Positions 1 through 6,939 of a stretch of 8,770 nt of DNA are shown piece after piece (position 1 is the stretch's first letter; every line of letters starts with the position of its first letter). Position numbers and translations under genes: made by a program. Origin of the DNA: Bacillota bacterium (GTDB lineage Bacteria > Bacillota > Clostridia > Christensenellales > Aristaeellaceae); NCBI GenBank assembly GCA_023391725.1, contig JAEWAH010000276.1, positions 1 to 8,770 of the forward strand, in the 5' to 3' direction. The notes beneath the pieces were generated by a model, which saw nothing but the letters and a program-made list of their open reading frames with translations, was not told the origin of the DNA and ran no database searches.

Positions 1-427
1 TTCCCACCATCTCCGCGGCGTATCGAATCAGCTCCGCACAGGGGCGCTTCTCTGGCATCAGGCTGACCGGCAGGGGGTCCGGCGCGCCTTCGGGCCAGAG
101 CAGGTCACGGCAGATAAAGGTGTTATACTTTTCGCGGAATTCTTCTCCCATATCATGGATCAGATCATAATGGGCCGCTTTTTTTGCGGGATCCTTGGGG
201 TCGGTATTGCCGCACACGGCGCCCATGACCATAAACGCTCCGGTCAAAGCGCCGCACACTTCCCGAAGCCTGCCCATCCCCCCGCCAAAAGGAGCGGAGA
301 GCTTTAATGCTGTTTCATAATCAATTCCGGTCTCATCGCTGAACGCGGCGAAAACTGCCTGGGCGCAGTTGAACCCCTGGTCGTGCAATTCCGATGCTCT
401 ATCTGCATGGGTCATAAGAAAGCTCAT
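1..427 (-). CDS. C_GCAxxG_C_C family protein, N-terminal part (runs off left edge)
   Basis: Reading the minus strand from ATG at 427 gives 142 residues with no stop before the window edge, so the 3' end is missing. The protein has the pattern of the C_GCAxxG_C_C family (also annotated as putative redox-active proteins): an early Cys in FNCAQAV (Cys21), a glycine-rich GGGMG at about 48-52, CGALTGA with Cys58, then Cys72, Cys106 in FICRDLL and Cys130 in RPCAELI. Family members are small cytoplasmic proteins of about 140-170 residues, common in anaerobes, thought to bind a metal or take part in redox chemistry; the function is not established. The start at 427 is preferred because AAGGAAAGGA lies directly upstream (428-437) in the mRNA; a second in-frame ATG at 415 is possible but has poorer spacing. 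It is transcribed away from the MoxR operon, with its own promoter at 466-493. The family assignment rests on cysteine and glycine spacing and is fairly sure. Confidence 0.88.
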   Translation of the reverse strand, partial: MSFLMTHADRASELHDQGFNCAQAVFAAFSDETGIDYETALKLSAPFGGGMGRLREVCGALTGAFMVMGAVCGNTDPKDPAKKAAHYDLIHDMGEEFREKYNTFICRDLLWPEGAPDPLPVSLMPEKRPCAELIRYAAEMVG

Positions 428-465
428 TCCTTTCCTTCCGTGCATCCATTCATGATATCCATCCC

Positions 466-493
466 ATTATACCGGATTTTGGACGGATGGCAA
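466..493 (-). promoter_or_regulatory. Sigma-A type promoter for the C_GCAxxG_C_C gene
   Basis: On the minus strand there is a -35 box TTGCCA (493-488), a 16-base spacer, and a perfect -10 box TATAAT (471-466), followed about 40 bases later by the ATG at 427. Five of six -35 bases and six of six -10 bases match the consensus. No start site data are available; the call is from sequence match alone. Confidence 0.7.
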
Positions 494-577
494 TCGAAAG
501 ATGCGGGGAGGGAAAGGCTTTTGGATTGGCGAAATCTAGGGCATTTTTGCAAAAACATCCCTCCCCGCTCCTCTTTA

Positions 578-586
578 TGCTATAAT
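578..586 (+). promoter_or_regulatory. Extended -10 promoter for the MoxR operon
   Basis: TG-C-TATAAT (578-586) is a consensus extended -10 element, 28 bases upstream of the MoxR start codon. At the usual 17-base distance (558-563) there is no recognisable -35 box, which is typical of extended -10 promoters or of promoters helped by an activator. A perfect 12-bp palindrome, TTTTTGCAAAAA, lies at 544-555, centred roughly 43 bases upstream of the predicted transcription start. Confidence 0.6.
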
Positions 587-614
587 ATCCCCATTAAAAT
601 CTGCCAGAGAATGG

Positions 615-1574
615 ATGAAGGCTATGCAGGCAAAAGAGGTAGCCCTGCTTGCGGGGCGGGTCAGGGAGAACATCGGAAAAGTGATCGTGGGCAAAGGCGA
701 GGTCGTGGAGCTGTTGCTTTCGGCTATCCTGGCCCGGGGTCATGTGCTATTGGAGGATGTGCCGGGCACCGGCAAGACCATGCTGGCCCGAAGCCTGGCC
801 AGGTCGGTCTCCTGCGGGTTTGCCCGCATCCAGTTCACCCCAGACCTGATGCCCTCCGACATTACGGGCACCAGCGTCTACCAGCCCAGGACCGGGGAAT
901 TTGAGTTCAAGCCCGGCCCGGTGTTCACCAATATCCTGCTGGCGGATGAGATCAACCGGGCAACGCCCCGCACCCAATCCGCTCTCTTGGAATGCATGGA
1001 GGAGCGTCAGGTCACCGAAGGCGGCGTCACCCGCCCCCTGGAGCCGCCTTTTTTAGTCATCGCCACGCAAAACCCCATCGAGATCCAGGGCACCTTCCCC
1101 CTGCCCGAGGCGCAGCTGGACCGCTTTTTGATGCGCATTTCCATGGGGTATCCCACCGCCAGCGAGGCAGCAGATATCTTGCAAAGGTTTTTGAAGGACG
1201 ATCCTATCGTGACCCTTTCCCCGGCTGTATCCCGGGAGGAGTTGGTGGCCGCCCAAGGCGCGCTGCCTTCTGTGACCGTCTCCCAGCCGGTGATGGAATA
1301 CATGATCGCCCTGTGCGAGGCTACCCGCAAGCTGGAGCAGGTGATCCTGGGCGTGAGCCCCCGGGGCATGCTCTCGCTCATGCGCGCGGCTCAGGCGCTA
1401 GCGCTCGTTAGGGAGAGGGACTATGTGATCCCTGACGACGTAAAGGCCCTGGCGGTCCCCGTTCTTTCCCACAGGGTGATCTTGCGGGGGATGTACGGCA
1501 AGACAAGTGCTGCGGAAGCGCTGATCCGGGATATTCTCAAAACCGTTCCCGCACCCACCGAGGAGAAGGCCTGA
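615..1574 (+). CDS. MoxR family AAA+ ATPase
   Basis: This 319-residue protein is a clear MoxR-type AAA+ ATPase, close to the usual family length. Walker A is DVPGTGKT at residues 48-55, Walker B is ILLADE at 107-112, the sensor-1 region is ATQNP at 150-154, PEAQLDRF follows at about 164-171 with the likely arginine finger, and a late GVSPRG motif fits sensor 2. MoxR ATPases act in the cytoplasm as chaperone-like factors, often helping a partner protein with a von Willebrand A-like domain to mature or bind metal. The next gene encodes the standard partner, a DUF58 protein, and the stop codon overlaps its start (TGATG at 1572-1576), so the two are probably translationally coupled. No strong ribosome binding site precedes ATG 615; ATG 624 in the same frame is an alternative but its GAAGG is too close. 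The client and physiological role here cannot be told from sequence. Confidence 0.95.
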   Translation: MKAMQAKEVALLAGRVRENIGKVIVGKGEVVELLLSAILARGHVLLEDVPGTGKTMLARSLARSVSCGFARIQFTPDLMPSDITGTSVYQPRTGEFEFKPGPVFTNILLADEINRATPRTQSALLECMEERQVTEGGVTRPLEPPFLVIATQNPIEIQGTFPLPEAQLDRFLMRISMGYPTASEAADILQRFLKDDPIVTLSPAVSREELVAAQGALPSVTVSQPVMEYMIALCEATRKLEQVILGVSPRGMLSLMRAAQALALVRERDYVIPDDVKALAVPVLSHRVILRGMYGKTSAAEALIRDILKTVPAPTEEKA

Positions 1575-2686
1575 TGGACGCCTTGCTGATGCTTCTTGTG
1601 TTGGCGGCACTATTTGTGGTGCAGGGCTTTTTGCTCAAGCACTTTGCTTTTTCCCGCCTGGAATATCGCCGCTCCTTTTCGCGAAGCGCGGGCTTTGAGG
1701 GGGAGGAGGCCTTTTTGGTGGAGGTCATCCGCAACCGAAAGCTCCTGCCCATCCCATGGCTGCGGGCGGAATCAAGGCTGTCGCCAAACCTTGGGTTCGG
1801 CGCGGACGCAGAGCTTACCATCACGGGGGAGCGGTACCACAAAAGCGTGTTCTTCCTGGGCCCCTGGTCGCAGATCACCAGGACCCATACGGTGAAACTG
1901 AAAAAGCGCGGCTTTTATAAGGCCGGGTCTGTGGCCGTGACAGCAGGCGATCTTTTCGGCGTGGGCGCGGCCCAGCGGCAGTTCGAAAACAGCGCCGATA
2001 TCAAAGTGTATCCAAGGCTTCTTGATCCAGAGGAGTTTTTGCCGCCCTCATCCCGGTGGCAGGGGGATCTGCTGGTCAAGCGCTGGATCGTGGATGATCC
2101 CTTTTTGGTAGGCGGCATCCGGCCCTATCGCTTTGGGGACAGCCCCCGGGATATCCACTGGGCGGCCTCGGCCCGGGCGGGAGAACTGCAGGTGAAGGTG
2201 CGGGAGCATACCGCCTCGCCTCAGCTGCTGGTGGTTTTGAACGCCCAGATGAGCGAGCATCAATGGGCGGACTTGATGGAGTACGAGCAGCAGGTAATCG
2301 AGTACGGCATTTCCCTGGCTGCCAGCCTATGCGTACAAACGCTGCGCCAGGGCCTTGCGGCAGGCTTTGCCGCCAACATCCCTCTGGACAAAGGCGCGGA
2401 GCCACTCATCATGCCCCCCGCCCGCTACGCCGCCCGGGAGGAGGAACTGCTCTCGGCCATGGCTCACCTGACCATCCTGCGCACCCATACCTTCTCTTCT
2501 CTGCTGGATAAATTGATGGCCTTTACCGGGCTGGACATCGTCGTGCTCTCTCCCTACGACAGCGAAACGATCCAGATGAAGCTGAATGCCCTCAAAATCA
2601 GGGGGAACAGCGTATCCGTGCGGCTGCTTGACAAGCAGGCGGCGGCCTTTGCACGGGGAGAAAGCGAGGCGGCTCATGGAGCATAA
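1574..2686 (+). CDS. DUF58 domain-containing protein
   Basis: A 370-residue protein whose start codon overlaps the stop of the MoxR gene, with AGGAG at 1561-1565 as ribosome binding site. Residues 1-22 are strongly hydrophobic and probably form a membrane anchor; many family members have two such segments, only one is seen here. The region about 35-150 is the beta-rich part that precedes DUF58. The DUF58 signature is GGIRPYRFGDSPRDIHW at about 180-196 followed by ARAGELQVK. DUF58 proteins have a von Willebrand A-like fold after this motif and are partners of MoxR ATPases. Where many members show an acidic metal-binding motif, this one reads LLVVLNAQMSE (about 218-228), so the usual first Asp appears replaced by Asn. 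The gene overlaps the next one by 11 bases. The family call is safe; the biological role is unknown. Confidence 0.92.
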   Translation: MDALLMLLVLAALFVVQGFLLKHFAFSRLEYRRSFSRSAGFEGEEAFLVEVIRNRKLLPIPWLRAESRLSPNLGFGADAELTITGERYHKSVFFLGPWSQITRTHTVKLKKRGFYKAGSVAVTAGDLFGVGAAQRQFENSADIKVYPRLLDPEEFLPPSSRWQGDLLVKRWIVDDPFLVGGIRPYRFGDSPRDIHWAASARAGELQVKVREHTASPQLLVVLNAQMSEHQWADLMEYEQQVIEYGISLAASLCVQTLRQGLAAGFAANIPLDKGAEPLIMPPARYAAREEELLSAMAHLTILRTHTFSSLLDKLMAFTGLDIVVLSPYDSETIQMKLNALKIRGNSVSVRLLDKQAAAFARGESEAAHGA

Positions 2687-3971
2687 GACAGCCGTCCCCG
2701 GGCGGCGGATCACCCTCCGGATTTTGGGCGCCAAGCTTTCCGCAGCGTGTTTGATGTACCTGGGCCTGTCCCCGGTGTTTTTGTGCGCGGGGGTATACTT
2801 AACAGGCGGGTTGACAAAGAGTACTTTACTTCCTATCCTTGCCATTCTTTTGACGATGGCGGCAGGGCTATTGCCGGGCAAATGGCGCAGAATCGGCTTC
2901 ATACCGGCGCTAATTTTACAGGCAGGCGCTCATATCCTGTTGCTTAGAAGCGGGACTTGGGTCGAACTGCTGTTTTTGCTGCCTTGTCTGTGGATGATGC
3001 TTCTTCTCCTGCCTGCCATGGCACGGCCTGTGGGGTTGGAGTGGCCGCTTTCCTACCTGAGCACCGGCGTTATGCTGCATCTTGCCGGGCAGATCCTCAA
3101 AAACCAAGAGATCTTTGCCCCGGTGGGGACCTTGCTGTCCTTCTTCTTTTCCGGGTATCTGCTCTTGGCCATCTTCACCGTTAACCGCTATTGCCTGCTG
3201 GCCGGGATGGGCGGAGACAAGGCCATTCCGGCCCGGCTCCTTTCCAGGAACCGCTGGCTGCTGATATTGACCGGTGCAGTGGCGGCCATCGCCGCAAACT
3301 TCAAAAGCCTGCAAGCCGCGGCCACGGCTGCGTGGGCCTTTGTGAAATATCTTTTGCTGCAAGTCATCCTGTGGCTGAGCACCTTCTTGGCCCCTCTCGC
3401 ACCGCCTCAGGATCAAGGGGGAGCCGGGGACGGGGAAATGATGCTCCCACCCGTGGAAGCAAGTGAGCCCAGTTTGCTGGCCGTTATCCTTGAAAAAGTG
3501 ATGATCGTGCTGGGAACCATCATTGTGGCTGCCATCGCCGTTGCGGGGCTGTACATTCTCGGGCGCGGGCTGCTGCGGCTCATGCGGAAGCTCATGGCCC
3601 GCATCCGGGAATACTCCAAAGCCATTGGCGAAAGTTATGAGGATAAGACTGAGAGCCTCTTTGATTGGGGCGCGGTGCAGCGGTCGGCCGGAGAACGGCT
3701 TCGGCGGCTGGTGACTCGCCCCGCGCGGCCGCCCGCCTGGGAAAAGCTCTCCCCCCGGGAGGCGGTGCGAAGGGTTTATGCCCTTCTGGCTGGGCGCAAA
3801 CCGGATATGGAAACTTCCCTTACCGCCCGGGAGGCGCTCCTTGGCGGTAAACTGAACGTGAAGCCGGAGAACGCTGCCCAAATGGCAGCCACATATGAGG
3901 CCGCCCGGTACAGCACCCACCACGTCACGCAAGAAGACGCCGTCTTCATGCGCAAGGGGGCAGGGGTATGA
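2676..3971 (+). CDS. Polytopic membrane protein with DUF4129-like C-terminal domain
   Basis: The third gene of the operon encodes 431 residues from ATG 2676. That start is chosen because GAGG at 2666-2669 sits six bases upstream and the residues before it (open back to 2586) overlap the DUF58 gene without membrane-protein character. About eight hydrophobic segments can be seen, roughly at residues 17-43, 49-66, 73-90, 95-114, 125-142, 150-170, 218-241 and 265-297. The basic cytoplasmic tail (300-431) contains SPREAVRRVYALLAG and TAREAL near 359-387 and TYEAARYS near 406-413, a pattern like the DUF4129 domain that ends transglutaminase-like proteins of MoxR/DUF58 operons. No transglutaminase Cys-His-Asp core is present, so this protein would represent the membrane part without the enzyme. 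The DUF4129 assignment is from motif resemblance only. The stop is six bases from the truncated DUF2264 remnant on the other strand, and no terminator is seen between them. Confidence 0.85.
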   Translation: MEHKTAVPGRRITLRILGAKLSAACLMYLGLSPVFLCAGVYLTGGLTKSTLLPILAILLTMAAGLLPGKWRRIGFIPALILQAGAHILLLRSGTWVELLFLLPCLWMMLLLLPAMARPVGLEWPLSYLSTGVMLHLAGQILKNQEIFAPVGTLLSFFFSGYLLLAIFTVNRYCLLAGMGGDKAIPARLLSRNRWLLILTGAVAAIAANFKSLQAAATAAWAFVKYLLLQVILWLSTFLAPLAPPQDQGGAGDGEMMLPPVEASEPSLLAVILEKVMIVLGTIIVAAIAVAGLYILGRGLLRLMRKLMARIREYSKAIGESYEDKTESLFDWGAVQRSAGERLRRLVTRPARPPAWEKLSPREAVRRVYALLAGRKPDMETSLTAREALLGGKLNVKPENAAQMAATYEAARYSTHHVTQEDAVFMRKGAGV

Positions 3972-3976
3972 AAGGG

Positions 3977-4128
3977 CTATGCCTCCATTTCCGCGATGGG
4001 ATCGGGATAGACGGCCCCGGTATCCCCCAGATGGAGCCGGGCGCGGCCGGGGGAAAGCTTCTTGGAAAGCGGTGTTAAAAGCTTAAGCGCCGCCAGCTCA
4101 AAATCCTCCCTGGTTTTAAAGGATTCAT
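3977..4128 (-). pseudogene. Truncated and frameshifted 5' remnant of a DUF2264 family gene
   Basis: The minus strand starting at ATG 4128 begins MNPLK, and the continuation TREDFELAALKLL then SPGRARLHLGDTGAVYPD and IAEMEA is like the N-terminus of DUF2264 proteins, which are about 400-650 residues long and are found among carbohydrate-degrading enzymes. The two parts are in different frames: they join only if one base is added in the run of four A (minus strand; 4114-4117). After IAEMEA, where family members continue with an FARPLWGL-like segment, a TAG stop (3979-3977) follows at once and the sequence runs into the end of the DUF4129-like gene. So the gene has one frameshift and has lost nearly all of its 3' part. 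It begins 14 bases after the heparinase stop, which suggests it was once the second gene of that operon. The alternative, a genuine 64-residue protein starting at 4171, is less likely because that start lies inside the heparinase gene. Family recognition is from memory of the motif. Confidence 0.65.
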
Positions 4129-4142
4129 TTGTACAGGATTGT

Positions 4143-5975
4143 TCACTCTTTAGGCCTCCTGGCGATCTCAAAAGTCTGTGACGTGAGGGCGGTTTCCGGC
4201 TGGATCAAGGTCAGCCTGAAGAGGCTGCCGGGGAAGCTTTTGGCCATGCGCCTGTCGGTAACGGGGATCTCGCGGCAGCTCACTTGGAGTTCCGGGTCGA
4301 AGTGCAGTTCGATCTCATCCGCCTGCGCTATACCGCTTTCCAATTGGGGCCGGTGCCTGAATATAAACACCCAGGTCACATCATGTTTGGATTTCAGCTC
4401 CACACTGTCGGTGAGCAGCAGCTTATCCTTTTGAAGCTTTGCTTCACGTTTGAGGGAAATGATCCCCGCCTTTTTGGGATACGCTGCGGCAATGTCCAGA
4501 GACATACCGTCCTCGGCAAACGATACATTCCGGGCGGCATGCTTGATTCCCGCGTCCTGCTCGAATTCGTCGATCAGGGGCACGTTGTGGTTCATGCTCC
4601 TGGTGTTCCATAATGTATACCGCTCCGGGCCAAAGGTCTTGGCGGTGTAGGTCATGTTCCCCGCGTCCACGATCTGCGGCTCCCCGTCCAAATACACCAG
4701 GAAGGAGCCAACATCGTTGTGGTTGTGGTTCTCACCGTTGTGGCCGCCTTTCATGGCTACATATAAGCCGTTTTTCATGGCGGACCAGACCTGCAAGTCG
4801 GGCAGGACACAAGTGAAATCTCCCATTTGCGCCTGGACGGAGGGGGCCGCGGCCACGGGCTGGAACAGCTTGCACAAAACCCTAAAGGTCTCCGGGGTAT
4901 CCTTGGGCAGAAGGGATTTTTCGAAGCTTGCGATCTGCGCGCCCAGGGCGGCCAAGGACTTATTGTTGATGCGCAGGCCGTAGCGGAAAACCCGCTCGCC
5001 GTCAAGAGCCGGCCTTGCGTCACAGTCGGCGAAGTTCCAATACCAGGGCCCTGCGATATGGGCGTGCAGGGGGAAGGAGCCGATATTTTGGATCAGCGGA
5101 TCATCATAGAAGGAAGCCTTGCCGCCTGTGAGGGAATACAAGTGTTCCAGGCAGTCCAATAAGGAGCCGCCGGCCATGTTCCAGTAGCTGACGCCCTCGT
5201 CGCACCCGCCGTCCGCAGGCATTACATCCAGATAGCTGTCTAGCATGCGCAGCGCCCGCGCCATGCCTTCCGCCAAGCGGCTGTCCTCCATGGGAACAAG
5301 CAGCAGCGAGGCCATCACGTTGGAGAGGATCCAGGGCGTCCAGTTGTTTACATCCTTGCGGATCATGCCCATCCACCAGAAATCATCGTGATGGAAGAAC
5401 GGTTTCAAAATGCGGCGCTCCGCCTCCTGAATCACCCGGCGCCGGATGATGGGCGAAACCTCGTCCAACTTCTCCCAAAGCAAGTAGCATGTCCACAGAA
5501 CAAGGGAGGAGGTCTGGGCGGCGAACAGGTCGATATAGGGGTTATCGATATCCGGCAGGGGATGCTCATTCTCGGGGCGGGAGCCTGGGTGGGAGGAGCC
5601 GTTATGGGCGCTGACGCCCCAGAAGCTTTCCTCGCAGATGCACCAAAGCCCGTCCACCACCTGGTCCAGATAATCGCCATTATAGTCGATGCATTCGGCA
5701 AGCATCGAGAAAAGCAGCATCCGCCGGCGCTTGAAAAACGGCGTTTCAAAGATCACCCGGTCCCCTGTGCGAACAAAGGCCAAGAATTGGGTCGCGGAGA
5801 GTGCCGGATAGGGTTCTTCCCGCTGGTCGTTTGCCGCTGCGAGGACCTCTTCCCGAAGCGCTTTGGGCAGGCCCTCCCAGGCTTTGCGGCGGGTGGCCGG
5901 GGGAATGGGAAGCCGTGTATCAGCGGGTGCAAACAGCTTGCGCAGGTCGTTCTTCTCCAGGAATTCCGTAAACAT
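4143..5975 (-). CDS. Heparinase II/III family protein (polysaccharide lyase-like)
   Basis: A 610-residue protein with the two-part layout of heparinase II/III-like lyases: an alpha-helical N-terminal half (to about 370) and a beta-sandwich C-terminal half. Recognisable points are NNWTPW at 210-215, DGGCDEGVSYWN at 255-266 (Tyr264 is a candidate catalytic Tyr), and the family signature GGHNGENHNHNDVGSF at 410-424, with the HNHND block, followed by DGEPQIVDAG (430-439) and SMNHNVPLID (460-469). Related enzymes cleave uronic-acid-containing glycans such as heparin, alginate or chondroitin by beta-elimination; the substrate here cannot be inferred. There is no signal peptide, so it probably works in the cytoplasm on imported oligosaccharides. 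GGGAGGGG at 5988-5981 is a good ribosome binding site five bases before ATG 5975. The gene is divergent from the deacetylase gene and upstream of the DUF2264 remnant. Family membership is firm, activity and substrate are inference. Confidence 0.9.
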   Translation of the reverse strand: MFTEFLEKNDLRKLFAPADTRLPIPPATRRKAWEGLPKALREEVLAAANDQREEPYPALSATQFLAFVRTGDRVIFETPFFKRRRMLLFSMLAECIDYNGDYLDQVVDGLWCICEESFWGVSAHNGSSHPGSRPENEHPLPDIDNPYIDLFAAQTSSLVLWTCYLLWEKLDEVSPIIRRRVIQEAERRILKPFFHHDDFWWMGMIRKDVNNWTPWILSNVMASLLLVPMEDSRLAEGMARALRMLDSYLDVMPADGGCDEGVSYWNMAGGSLLDCLEHLYSLTGGKASFYDDPLIQNIGSFPLHAHIAGPWYWNFADCDARPALDGERVFRYGLRINNKSLAALGAQIASFEKSLLPKDTPETFRVLCKLFQPVAAAPSVQAQMGDFTCVLPDLQVWSAMKNGLYVAMKGGHNGENHNHNDVGSFLVYLDGEPQIVDAGNMTYTAKTFGPERYTLWNTRSMNHNVPLIDEFEQDAGIKHAARNVSFAEDGMSLDIAAAYPKKAGIISLKREAKLQKDKLLLTDSVELKSKHDVTWVFIFRHRPQLESGIAQADEIELHFDPELQVSCREIPVTDRRMAKSFPGSLFRLTLIQPETALTSQTFEIARRPKE

Positions 5976-6008
5976 GTGAACCCCTCCCGGTCGCAGGCAG
6001 CACTGCGG

Positions 6009-6046
6009 ACTTGAGAAATAGCAAAGTTATTTTCCCAAGTATTATC
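6009..6046 (-). promoter_or_regulatory. Possible promoter -10 and operator-like dyad upstream of the heparinase gene
   Basis: An imperfect inverted repeat, ACTTGAGAAATA (6009-6020) and TATTTTCCCAAGT (6028-6040), lies 34-65 bases upstream of the heparinase start. Directly upstream of it on the minus strand is GATAAT (6046-6041), a five-of-six -10 match, but no good -35 box is seen at 16-18 bases. If that -10 is used, the dyad would cover the transcription start and first bases of the transcript, a place where a repressor could act. It could equally be a leader hairpin. No known regulator site was recognised. Confidence 0.35.
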
Positions 6047-6134
6047 CTTTCAATCCGGTGGTGGAAATTCCTTCAATGACAGCGCTGAATTTGTGGATCC
6101 GGCAGGCGCTTGTTTTGGTTTGTACTTTGCCCGA

Positions 6135-6163
6135 TTGAATGAACAACCCGATTCTTGTATAAT
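6135..6163 (+). promoter_or_regulatory. Sigma-A type promoter for the deacetylase-isomerase operon
   Basis: TTGAAT (6135-6140), a 17-base spacer and a perfect TATAAT (6158-6163) precede the deacetylase start at 6228 by about 65 bases. The spacing and five-plus matches in both boxes make this a strong vegetative promoter prediction. It lies in the 252-base region shared with the divergent heparinase gene. Confidence 0.75.
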
Positions 6164-6227
6164 GAGTTCAAAGGTCAAGGGAATATGCGCCTGTCACACA
6201 GATGAATAGGGGAGCGGGAGGGATCGC

Positions 6228-6911
6228 ATGAACTGGCAGGGAAAAAAGAAAGCGGTCACGTTCAGTTATGACGATGGGGTGGAGCAGGATATCCGCCTCA
6301 TTGCGCTGATGGACAAATACCATTTGAAAGGGACGTTTAACCTGAATTCCGGCATGGCCGACTCCAGCAACACATTCATCAAGGGCGATGTGACCGTGCA
6401 TCATCTGGATTTTGATAAGCTGGCTGAAGTGTACAAGGATCATGAAGTCGCCTGCCATACGCTGACGCATCCGCACTTGGAGCAGCTGACAGATGAGCAG
6501 ATGCATCATGAACTCCGGGCGGACAAACAAAACCTGGAGCGTTTGTTCGGGCGGAAGATAGTGGGCATGGCGTATCCCTTCGGGACGTATGACGAGCGTG
6601 TGATGAAGATCGTCCGGGAGGAAGGGTTCTTGTACGCGCGAACTGTCAAGAAAACAGAGGGCTTCGGGATCAGCAGCGATCTTATCTGCCTGGAATCTAC
6701 CTGCCACCATAACCATCCGGACCTGATGGGATTGATCCGCAGGTTTCTTGATTTGGAGGCGGATGCCCCCCAGCTGTTCTACCTGTGGGGGCACAGCTAT
6801 GAGTTTGATGAGCTCCGGAATTGGGATATGATTGAGGAAGCTATGCGCCTGCTATCGGGCCATGATGATATATTCTACGGGACCAACGCCCAGGTGCTGT
6901 GCGGGGCGTAA
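6228..6911 (+). CDS. Polysaccharide deacetylase family protein (NodB homology, CE4-like)
   Basis: This 227-residue protein is a compact NodB-type deacetylase domain with nothing before it, so it lacks a signal peptide and is probably cytoplasmic. Motif 1 is TFSYDDG (11-17) with Asp15 as the likely base and Asp16 as metal ligand. Motif 2 is HTLTHP (77-82), giving metal ligands His77 and His81. Motif 3 is AYPFGTYD (115-122). Motif 5 is LWGHSYEF (186-193), with His189 as the likely acid. All residues needed for a divalent-metal deacetylase are therefore present. The family removes N- or O-acetyl groups from sugars; intracellular members may act on imported sugars. GGGAGGGA at 6216-6223 lies four bases upstream of ATG 6228. 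The isomerase gene follows 28 bases after the stop in the same direction, suggesting an operon. The exact substrate is not visible. Confidence 0.9.
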   Translation: MNWQGKKKAVTFSYDDGVEQDIRLIALMDKYHLKGTFNLNSGMADSSNTFIKGDVTVHHLDFDKLAEVYKDHEVACHTLTHPHLEQLTDEQMHHELRADKQNLERLFGRKIVGMAYPFGTYDERVMKIVREEGFLYARTVKKTEGFGISSDLICLESTCHHNHPDLMGLIRRFLDLEADAPQLFYLWGHSYEFDELRNWDMIEEAMRLLSGHDDIFYGTNAQVLCGA

Positions 6912-6939
6912 GTCCGATTTAGCGGGAAGGATAATGAAA

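Noticed and set aside
383..904. 173-codon plus-strand open frame overlapping the start of the MoxR gene
   Set aside because: It runs across the promoter region and in another frame through the clear MoxR coding sequence; its protein is low-complexity, Gly/Arg-rich and matches no family I know.
2916..3932. 338-codon minus-strand open frame inside the membrane protein gene
   Set aside because: It is antisense to a protein with coherent membrane segments and a good ribosome binding site; the Gln/Gly/Pro/His-rich product is typical of a shadow frame in G+C-rich DNA.
5388..6014. 208-codon plus-strand open frame opposite the heparinase N-terminus
   Set aside because: It has no family resemblance and lies antisense to a protein with clear motifs; it also spans the heparinase ribosome binding site.
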